This document shows positions 56,678-64,000 of a DNA stretch of 64,000 bases, in pieces (position 1 is the first letter of the stretch; every line of letters begins with the position of its first letter). A program made the position numbers and the translations under genes. The stretch lies in NCBI GenBank assembly GCA_902627935.1, contig CACOLA010000003.1:1-64000 (forward strand), given 5' to 3'. This stretch comes from an uncultured Pelagibacteraceae bacterium (GTDB taxonomy: Bacteria > Pseudomonadota > Alphaproteobacteria > Pelagibacterales > Pelagibacteraceae). Under the pieces are notes generated by a model that made no database searches, was not told where the DNA came from, and saw nothing but the letters and a program-made list of their open reading frames with translations.

Positions 56678-57385
56678 ATGCACAAACAAACAATAGCTTT
56701 AGTTGATGATGATAGAAATATTCTTACGAGTTTAAGTATTGCTATCGAAAAAGAAGGATATAAAGTTCAAACTTACATTGATGGAGAAAGTGCATTAATT
56801 GGATTAACAAGAACCCCACCCGACCTTGCTGTGATAGATATAAAAATGCCAAAAATGGATGGCGAAGAATTATTAAAAAAGTTAAGAAAAAAAACCTCTT
56901 TGCCGGTAATATTTCTTACTTCTAAAGACGAAGAGGTAGATGAATTATTAGGTTTAAAGCTTGGAGCAGATGATTTTATAAAAAAATCAGGAGGCTTCTC
57001 AATAAAAGTTTTAATCGAAAGGATAAGAGTTCAGCTTAGAAAAAAAGAGGTTGATAATAATATTGAGGAAAATAAAAGTGTTATATCACACGGTAAACTA
57101 AAATTAGACCCATCTCAATTAGAATGCGAATGGAATGGAAAACATCTTCCAGATAAATTAACTACTACAGAGTTTTTAATTGTTAAAGAACTTGCAAAAA
57201 GGCCAGGTATAATTAAGGAGAGAGCTCAATTGATGGATATAGCTTACAGAGAAGATACAGATATTGAAGATAGAACTATAGATAGCCATGTTAAAAGAAT
57301 AAGAAAAAAATTTAAAAAAGTTGATCCTGATTTTTCAGCTATAGAAACTAGGTATGGAAGTGGATATAGATGGAATGTTAGTTAA
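56678..57385 (+). CDS. chvI: ChvI-like two-component response regulator
   Basis: TIALVDDDRNILTSLSIAIEKEGYKVQTY, PDLAVIDIKMPKMDGEELLKKLR, VIFLTSKDEEVDELLGLKLGADDF, winged-helix C-terminus. Confidence 0.9.
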   Translation: MHKQTIALVDDDRNILTSLSIAIEKEGYKVQTYIDGESALIGLTRTPPDLAVIDIKMPKMDGEELLKKLRKKTSLPVIFLTSKDEEVDELLGLKLGADDFIKKSGGFSIKVLIERIRVQLRKKEVDNNIEENKSVISHGKLKLDPSQLECEWNGKHLPDKLTTTEFLIVKELAKRPGIIKERAQLMDIAYREDTDIEDRTIDSHVKRIRKKFKKVDPDFSAIETRYGSGYRWNVS

Positions 57386-58926
57386 TGATTAGTAATCTTC
57401 TCAAAAATCTCTCTATACTAAAAAAATTTCTTTTTATAAATTTTATTTTTTTTACAATAATAGGATTATTTACATTATTATATCTTAACAACGTTCAACC
57501 TAATTTGATAAAAAATAAATCATCCAATCATATTAATATTATCAATAATACTATTGAAAATTTAGATAGACTCGAAATCAAATTTAATGAGGAAGATATT
57601 AGAAGATTTTTATTTTCTACAAGATTTATTTTTCAAAGTCTTGATAGAGTGATTTTTTTTAATAATGAACTAGATTTGATAGGTGATACAGATACTCTTG
57701 ATCTTGATCCAAGATCATTTTCATCAAGATTAGATATAATTCAATTAGAAATTTTAAACGAAGAAAAAACAAGAGAGATAATAGAGAAAAAAAATATAAA
57801 TACTGGCAATGAAAATCTTGTTTCTTTAAAAGATATTTTGTTTAATTATGTAAGCTCAAAGAAATTTGGAATTCCTTTCACGTTTACTCAACAAGAGTTT
57901 AATAATTTTAAATTAACAACTATAAAAAATGTTTTCAGAGAAAATAATAATATTGGGTATATCGCAATAATTGAAAATGCTAATGATGTAAGAGCTGCAA
58001 TTGACGAGAGAAAATCTTTTATCATAAGAACTGCAATGGCGGTAGGAGTTGTAATTCTTATTTTTTCTTTTGTTTTAAATAGATATTTTTTAAAACCTAT
58101 TCAAAATTTAGTTAACTATACAAATAAAATAAAAAATAAAGATCATAAAAAAATAAATATTGATAATCTTAAAGTAAGAAATGATGAATTAGGATTACTT
58201 TCAAAATCTCTTGATGATATGACTTTAGAGCTTCAAAAAAGAATTTCGCATGCTGAAAATTTTTCAACTGATCTTGTCCACGAAATTAGAAATCCTCTGG
58301 CATCTCTTAAAAGTGCCTCTGAAATTCTTAATGATACTAAAGAGCCAGATGAGAGGTTAAAACTTATCAATATTTTAAGTCACGATGTTCAAAGAATAGA
58401 ACGATTAATTACAGATTATTCACAAATATTAAAAGATGAGGTTGCTCTTAGTAAGGAAAAGTTTAGAAAAATTGATTTAATTCCAATTATTAATTCCGTC
58501 GTTGATGATTATAATAATATATACCAGGTCAAAAACGGTATAAATATTTCATTTATGAGTGATTCTAAAAAAAATTATGTAATTAGTGGTATTGAAAATA
58601 GAATTGAGCAAATAATCGCAAATTTATTAGATAATTCAATTTCGTTTAGCAAAAAAGACAACAGCATTGAAATTAAAGTGGGAAAAAATGAGGATAATCA
58701 AGTTGTTTTGAATATTCTTGATGAGGGTCCTGGATTTAAAGAAAAGGATACCTCAAAAATATTCAAGAGATTTTATAGTAATAGACCCGACAAATTTGGA
58801 CAACATTCAGGTTTAGGGTTAAATATTGTAAAAAATTTGGTTGAACTTCATAAAGCATCAATATCTGCTTCAAATAGAATAGATAGAAATGGGGCAAACT
58901 TAGAAATAATATTTCCAAAATCATAA
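57385..58926 (+). CDS. chvG: ChvG-like sensor histidine kinase
   Basis: Two TM helices, HAMP region, DLVHEIRNPLASLKSASEIL (H box), NLLDNSISF (N box), DEGPGF, HSGLGLNIVKNLV. Confidence 0.88.
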   Translation: MISNLLKNLSILKKFLFINFIFFTIIGLFTLLYLNNVQPNLIKNKSSNHINIINNTIENLDRLEIKFNEEDIRRFLFSTRFIFQSLDRVIFFNNELDLIGDTDTLDLDPRSFSSRLDIIQLEILNEEKTREIIEKKNINTGNENLVSLKDILFNYVSSKKFGIPFTFTQQEFNNFKLTTIKNVFRENNNIGYIAIIENANDVRAAIDERKSFIIRTAMAVGVVILIFSFVLNRYFLKPIQNLVNYTNKIKNKDHKKINIDNLKVRNDELGLLSKSLDDMTLELQKRISHAENFSTDLVHEIRNPLASLKSASEILNDTKEPDERLKLINILSHDVQRIERLITDYSQILKDEVALSKEKFRKIDLIPIINSVVDDYNNIYQVKNGINISFMSDSKKNYVISGIENRIEQIIANLLDNSISFSKKDNSIEIKVGKNEDNQVVLNILDEGPGFKEKDTSKIFKRFYSNRPDKFGQHSGLGLNIVKNLVELHKASISASNRIDRNGANLEIIFPKS

Positions 58927-58969
58927 AGATTTATTGATTATATAAAATATTATTGTTAGAAAACCCGCG

Positions 58970-60256
58970 ATGGATGATTTTAAAGTAAAAGATATTTCCC
59001 AATCAGATTTTGGTAGAAAAGAAATTTCTATCGCAGAAAGTGAAATGCCAGGCTTAATGGCGTTGAGAGATGAATATGGTTCACAAAAACCATTAAAAGG
59101 TGCAAAAATAATTGGTTGTTTGCATATGACTATTCAAACAGCTGTTTTGATAGAGACTTTAGTATATCTTGGTGCAGACGTAAGATGGTCATCTTGTAAT
59201 ATATTTTCTACGCAAGATCACGCAGCAGCGGCAATTGCTAAGGCTGGAATACCAGTATATGCCTGGAAGGGTGAGACAGAAGAAGAATACATTTGGTGTA
59301 TTAAAAAAACAATTGAGGGAAAGAAAGATTGGAAACCGAATATGTTGTTAGATGATGGTGGTGATCTAACAGCAATTATGCACAGTGATTTTAAAGATTT
59401 ACTAAAAAATGTTAAAGGGGTTTCAGAAGAAACAACCACAGGAATAAAAGCACTTAATAAGATGGAAAAAAATAAGACATTAATGATTCCAGCAATTAAT
59501 GTAAATGATTCAGTAACAAAATCAAAATTTGATAACTTGTATGGATGCAGAGAAAGTCTTGTTGATGGAATTAGAAGAGCAACAGATGTGATGATGTCAG
59601 GCAAAGTAGCAATAGTTGCAGGTTTTGGAGATGTGGGAAAAGGAAGTGCAGCGTCTCTAAGACAAAGTGGTGCAAGAGTACTAGTGACAGAGGCAGATCC
59701 GATTTGTGCGTTACAAGCTTCAATGGAGGGATATGAAGTTGTCTTGATGGATGAGGCAATTAGTAAAGCAGACATTGTGGTCACTGCAACAGGTAATAAA
59801 GATATTGTTACGGCGGACCATATGAGAAATATGAAAGATAGAGCAATTCTTTGTAATATTGGACATTTTGATAATGAAATACAAGTTGAAGCTTTAAAAA
59901 ATTATAAATGGTCAGAAGTTAAGCCGCAAGTTCATGAAATAGAATTACCAGATGGTAAAAGAATAATTTTGCTGGCAGAAGGTAGATTGGTAAACTTAGG
60001 TTGTGCAACTGGCCATCCTAGTTTTGTAATGAGCGCTTCGTTTACCAATCAAGTAATTGCACAAATTGAATTATGGAATAACCATAAAAATTATGAAAAT
60101 AAAGTTTATGTTCTTCCTAAACATCTTGATGAAAAAGTTGCAATGCTTCATTTAAAAAAAGTGGGTGCAAAGTTAACTAAATTGTCTAAAGAACAAGCTG
60201 ACTATATTAGTGTAGGGGTTGAAGGTCCATTTAAACCAAATGCATATCGCTACTAA
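58970..60256 (+). CDS. ahcY: adenosylhomocysteinase
   Basis: [68 protein letters not shown] terminus. Confidence 0.98.
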   Translation: MDDFKVKDISQSDFGRKEISIAESEMPGLMALRDEYGSQKPLKGAKIIGCLHMTIQTAVLIETLVYLGADVRWSSCNIFSTQDHAAAAIAKAGIPVYAWKGETEEEYIWCIKKTIEGKKDWKPNMLLDDGGDLTAIMHSDFKDLLKNVKGVSEETTTGIKALNKMEKNKTLMIPAINVNDSVTKSKFDNLYGCRESLVDGIRRATDVMMSGKVAIVAGFGDVGKGSAASLRQSGARVLVTEADPICALQASMEGYEVVLMDEAISKADIVVTATGNKDIVTADHMRNMKDRAILCNIGHFDNEIQVEALKNYKWSEVKPQVHEIELPDGKRIILLAEGRLVNLGCATGHPSFVMSASFTNQVIAQIELWNNHKNYENKVYVLPKHLDEKVAMLHLKKVGAKLTKLSKEQADYISVGVEGPFKPNAYRY

Positions 60257-60683
60257 AGGTAGTAAAATAGATATATCTTCCAAAAACAAACTAGAAGAAT
60301 TTGCAAAAAATTTTGGAGAAGAATTAAAAAAAGGCGATACTTTTTTTTTATTTGGAGAGATTGGCGTTGGAAAAACGACGTTTGTAAAATATTTAATTAA
60401 TTATTTAGAACTAAAGTTCAATCAAGAAATTTCAGAAGTAACTAGTCCTACATTTAATATAATGCACGAATATAAAGCTGGTGATTTATTTATTAAGCAC
60501 TATGATCTTTTTAGACTTAAATCAGTAAATGAATTACAAGAACTTAATTTATTTGATAAAAATGATAAATCAATCATATTTATAGAGTGGCCTCAGATAA
60601 TAAAAGAAAAATCAAAATTGGCTGTTAACTTATATTTTGAATACGCAAATGAGTATAAAGATAGGTTTATCAATTTTAGGTAG
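60240..60683 (+). CDS. tsaE: tRNA threonylcarbamoyladenosine biosynthesis ATPase TsaE
   Basis: [45 protein letters not shown] at 60240 overlaps the ahcY end by 17 nt. Confidence 0.92.
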   Translation: MHIATKGSKIDISSKNKLEEFAKNFGEELKKGDTFFLFGEIGVGKTTFVKYLINYLELKFNQEISEVTSPTFNIMHEYKAGDLFIKHYDLFRLKSVNELQELNLFDKNDKSIIFIEWPQIIKEKSKLAVNLYFEYANEYKDRFINFR

Positions 60684-61643
60684 ATGAGAAAAAATAAAAA
60701 TTTTATAAAACTTAAAGGTGATGCATCATCAAGAGTATTTTTTAGAAAAAAGACAAAAAATTTATCTTCAATCGTTGTTTACTCTAAAAAAGATAAAAAA
60801 TTAAATCTTTTAATTTATGATGCTATAAACAAAATTCTTAGAAAAAATCATATTTTAGCTCCAAAATTATTAAGTCAGAATTACTCAAAAAGTTATATTG
60901 AAATACAAGATTTAGGAAACTTGACCTTATTAGATATTTTAAAAAAAAAAAATGTTAAGAATAAATTAATTATTTTTAAAAAAATAATTAATTTACTTAA
61001 TAAAATACAATTAATTCGTCAAAGGAAAATAAAAGATTTTAGGAAGAAAACTCATAAGATTAGAATATACAAAAAAGAAAAATTGTATGAAGAGGCTAAG
61101 CTTTTTTTAGATTGGTATATTCCTCAAAAATTATCTCTGTCTGAACAATTGGTTTTTAAAAGAAAGTTTCTAATAATTCTCAAAAATTTAATTAATAAAC
61201 TTAATTTAAAGAATGATGTATTTGTTCATAGAGATTTCCATGTCTCAAATTTAATGTTAATAGACGATAATATTGGATTATTAGACTCGCAGGATGCACT
61301 AATAGGTAATAAAGCTTATGACTTGGCATCATTTATAGATGATGTGAGATACAAAAATCCAGAAAATATAAAGAAAAAAATTTATAATTATTATTTAAAA
61401 TCACAAAAAAAATTAAACAAAAAACATTTTTTAAATGATTTTGAAATAATATCTGTATTAAGAAATTTAAAGATTATAGGAATATTTACAAGACTAGCTA
61501 TAAGGGACAACAAGAAAAAGTATTTAAAATTAATCCCACATGCCTGGTCTTTAATAAAATTAAGGTCTAAAAATTATAATAAATTTGGGGAGTTTAATAA
61601 TTTACTTAGTACCTTTAAGTTAGTTAAATTAAATGAGAATTAA
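60684..61643 (+). CDS. amgK: aminoglycoside phosphotransferase-family kinase, AmgK-like
   Basis: GDASSRVFFR, VHRDFHVSNLMLIDDNIGLLDSQDALIGNKAYDLASFIDD; between tsaE and a murU-like gene. Confidence 0.8.
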   Translation: MRKNKNFIKLKGDASSRVFFRKKTKNLSSIVVYSKKDKKLNLLIYDAINKILRKNHILAPKLLSQNYSKSYIEIQDLGNLTLLDILKKKNVKNKLIIFKKIINLLNKIQLIRQRKIKDFRKKTHKIRIYKKEKLYEEAKLFLDWYIPQKLSLSEQLVFKRKFLIILKNLINKLNLKNDVFVHRDFHVSNLMLIDDNIGLLDSQDALIGNKAYDLASFIDDVRYKNPENIKKKIYNYYLKSQKKLNKKHFLNDFEIISVLRNLKIIGIFTRLAIRDNKKKYLKLIPHAWSLIKLRSKNYNKFGEFNNLLSTFKLVKLNEN

Positions 61644-62319
61644 AACTGCTTTAATTTTATGTGCTGGACTGGGAAAAAGATTACAGCCTATTACAAGAGA
61701 TACTCCAAAACCTCTTCTCAAAATCAAAAGTCTAACTTTACTAGATCACTGCATAGTACTTATTGAGCATTTAAATATTAAAAAAATTTTGATCAATTCT
61801 TTTTATTTAAAAGAGCAAATCAACAAGTTTATCAAAAATCATAAATATAAAATTGAAATTGAGGTAATAGATGAAGGAAATAAAATTCTTGATACGGGAG
61901 GAGGAATTCTAAATTTAATGAATAAATCTGATGATGAAGATTTTATAATATTCAATCCAGATACAATTTGGAACAAATACTATGCTGAGGAAATAAATCA
62001 GATGATAAATCTTTACTTTAAAAATAATTTAAAAAATATACTTTTATTAGTAAAAAAAGATTTGAGTTTTGATAAAGATTTAAAAGGTGATTTTGGATTA
62101 AATCAAAATCTGATTAACCAAAACTTTAAAAGCCATATTTATACTGGATGTCAAATCTTAAATAAAAAAGTTTTTAAAAACGAAAAAAAAAATAATTTTT
62201 CAATGACCAAAATTTGGTTTGACTTAATTAAAAATAATCAACTTAATGGAATTGAAAGTAAACTCAAATTTTATCACGCAAGTAATTTGAAAATTTTTAA
62301 AAAACTACAAGATCTTTAG
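61633..62319 (+). CDS. murU: NTP transferase, MurU-like
   Basis: TALILCAGLGKRLQPITRDTPKPLLKI, DTGGGILNL, FNPDTIW; downstream of the AmgK-like gene. Confidence 0.8.
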   Translation: MRIKTALILCAGLGKRLQPITRDTPKPLLKIKSLTLLDHCIVLIEHLNIKKILINSFYLKEQINKFIKNHKYKIEIEVIDEGNKILDTGGGILNLMNKSDDEDFIIFNPDTIWNKYYAEEINQMINLYFKNNLKNILLLVKKDLSFDKDLKGDFGLNQNLINQNFKSHIYTGCQILNKKVFKNEKKNNFSMTKIWFDLIKNNQLNGIESKLKFYHASNLKIFKKLQDL

Positions 62320-63010
62320 CCCTACTTTGATCTAGATATTTACAACTTTTAATTATTTGGTTTTCATTAATATCAATTAACAAAGGATTACCAGTTGGAA
62401 TTTCTAATTTAGAAATTTGTTTTTCATCAAGCTTAAAAAGATATTTGCACAAAGCTCTTATAGAATTTCCATGTGCTGAAATTAATATATTGCCAATATT
62501 TATTTTGTTTTTAATTTCAGAAAAAAAATAGCTAATTACTCTCTCATAAGTATCTTTTAGTGATTCTGTATCTGGTATTTTTTCTTTAGGAATATCCTTA
62601 TATGTTTTTATATTGAGTGGGTGAAATTGACTTTTTTTATCTAGTGGATCTGGTCTTAAATCCCAAGACCTTCTAAATTGATGGACTCTCTCTTCACCTA
62701 GTTTTACTCCCATTTCGATTTTATTCAGTCCAGTAAGTCCTCCATAATGTCTCTCATTGAGCTCCCAAGCTCTAATAAAGTTTTTTTTATCATTTAAAGA
62801 ATTTTGTATAATCTCAAGAGTATGATTTGCTCTTATCTGAAAAGATGAGTAATAATAATTAATCTGAATATTTAATTTTTTAATCAAATCTCCAGCATTT
62901 TTAGCCTCAAGTTTACCATTTTCAGTTAATTCAACGTCAACCCAACCAGTAAATCTTTTTTCAAGATTCCAAGTGCTTTGCCCATGTCTGACTAGAATTA
63001 AATAACTCAT
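62297..63010 (-). CDS. gpmA: 2,3-bisphosphoglycerate-dependent phosphoglycerate mutase
   Basis: LVRHGQSTWNLEKRFTGWVDVELTENG, NERHYGGLTGLNK, SAHGNSIRAL. Confidence 0.96.
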   Translation of the reverse strand: MSYLILVRHGQSTWNLEKRFTGWVDVELTENGKLEAKNAGDLIKKLNIQINYYYSSFQIRANHTLEIIQNSLNDKKNFIRAWELNERHYGGLTGLNKIEMGVKLGEERVHQFRRSWDLRPDPLDKKSQFHPLNIKTYKDIPKEKIPDTESLKDTYERVISYFFSEIKNKINIGNILISAHGNSIRALCKYLFKLDEKQISKLEIPTGNPLLIDINENQIIKSCKYLDQSRAKDLVVF

Positions 63011-63052
63011 TTTTATTTAAGGTAATTTAATATAAAAAAAAATGTTAGTTAA

Positions 63053-63442
63053 ATGAAAAAAAAACTTTTATTAATAAAAACTTCATTTCATATTATCAAT
63101 ATTGTATTAATCATTATATACCTATATCCTGGTAGTATTTTTGGGTGGATACTTTATGACAATATTAAAAAACAACCACAATTGACCTCAGATTTTTCTA
63201 TATTTTCTTCAAATCATGTATATGCTTTTGTAATCCTCTCAATATTTGGTCTTTGTGCATATTATAGAAATAAACTGAAGATTTTATTTTTGTACCTATT
63301 TTTTATTTCAATTTTTTTAGAATTGTGCCAAATTTTAATACCAGAACGAAGTTTTGAATTTCATGATTTGTATGGAAATTTATTTGGCGTTTCTATTATT
63401 TTCTTATTATTTTATATGTATAAGTTTTTTAAAAAAATTTAA
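63053..63442 (+). CDS. VanZ-like small membrane protein
   Basis: Four hydrophobic segments; ELCQILIPERSFEFHDLYGNLFGV resembles the VanZ-family ExxQ...R...D..N..G motif. Confidence 0.65.
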   Translation: MKKKLLLIKTSFHIINIVLIIIYLYPGSIFGWILYDNIKKQPQLTSDFSIFSSNHVYAFVILSIFGLCAYYRNKLKILFLYLFFISIFLELCQILIPERSFEFHDLYGNLFGVSIIFLLFYMYKFFKKI

Positions 63443-64000
63443 TGACAAGTAAATTTTACAAAATTTTTTTAATTTTTTTTCCTATTCTTTTTTCTGCTTG
63501 CTCTTCTATTCCTAAAAATACTTCCAATAGTTGTGAAATTTTTAACGAAAAATATCTCTGGTACAAGCACTCAAAAAAAGTTCAACAAAAATGGGGAACA
63601 CCTATGCACATCCAATTGGCTATTATAAAAATGGAATCAAACTTTGATTGGCTCGCAAAGCCTCCTAGGCAAAAATTATTTAAGATAATCCCATTTAAAC
63701 GTCCCTCGAGTTCATTTGGTTATTCCCAAGCTGTCAAAGGAACCTGGGAGCAATATAAGATTGAAACAGGCAACAAACTTGCCTCAAGAGCTAGATTTAA
63801 AGATAGTGTAGATTTTATTGGCTGGTATACAAAAAAAACAAACACTATTTTAAAAATACCACTTAATGATGCTTTTAAGCAGTATATTGCTTACCACGAA
63901 GGATGGGGAGAATATAAAAATTACAAGAAAAACAAAAAAGTTATTAGTTACGCTAAAAAAGTTGAAAAGCAGTCTAAAATTTATAAAAAACAATTTTTAA
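63442..64000 (+). CDS. SLT-type lytic transglycosylase-like lipoprotein, 3' truncated by window end
   Basis: Open from the ATG at 63442 (overlapping the VanZ-like stop) to the window end. MTSKFYKIFLIFFPILFSACSS lipobox, AIIKMESNFDW catalytic Glu, SSFGYSQAVKGTWEQYK. Missing from the ORF track because it lacks a stop. Confidence 0.8.
   Translation, partial: MTSKFYKIFLIFFPILFSACSSIPKNTSNSCEIFNEKYLWYKHSKKVQQKWGTPMHIQLAIIKMESNFDWLAKPPRQKLFKIIPFKRPSSSFGYSQAVKGTWEQYKIETGNKLASRARFKDSVDFIGWYTKKTNTILKIPLNDAFKQYIAYHEGWGEYKNYKKNKKVISYAKKVEKQSKIYKKQFL

Overview
This is an AT-rich, very gene-dense stretch of chromosome. Its gene content and order look like a SAR11/Pelagibacterales alphaproteobacterium (inferred from DmdA, the compact layout, and the metXW, regA and chvIG neighbourhoods). 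I saw no mobile elements, CRISPR arrays, rRNA or tRNA genes.

Plus strand, about 1-31 kb: trmD (cut by the window edge), rplS, leuCDB, a DMSP-demethylation cluster (dmdC-like, dmdB-like, alpha/beta hydrolase, dmdA), asd, sdhCDAB, mmsA, mdh, sucCDAB-lpd, priA and atpHAGDC.

Minus strand, about 31-40 kb: rppH, ctpA, rsfS, nadD, proA, proB, obgE, rpmA, rplU, gloB, metW and metX. A clear SAM-II-type riboswitch lies in front of metX.

40-64 kb: hisC, tyrA, NlpC/P60, AmpG-like MFS, trkH, class I LysRS, pyrD, rpmB, yhhQ, a polyamine cluster (ureohydrolase, deoxyhypusine-synthase-like protein, ODC-like decarboxylase), regA, bioY, polA, chvI/chvG, ahcY, tsaE, amgK/murU-like genes, gpmA, a VanZ-like protein, and a truncated SLT lipoprotein missing from the ORF track.

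The most interesting items are: the SAM-II aptamer with an abutting promoter and U8 tract; the uncharacterised alpha/beta hydrolase inside the DMSP cluster; the bacterial deoxyhypusine-synthase-like protein with the SWGK motif retained, between an ODC-like decarboxylase and a ureohydrolase; and the fact that all five convergent gene pairs overlap at their 3' ends. Most of the window is ordinary housekeeping sequence. No database or folding searches were run.
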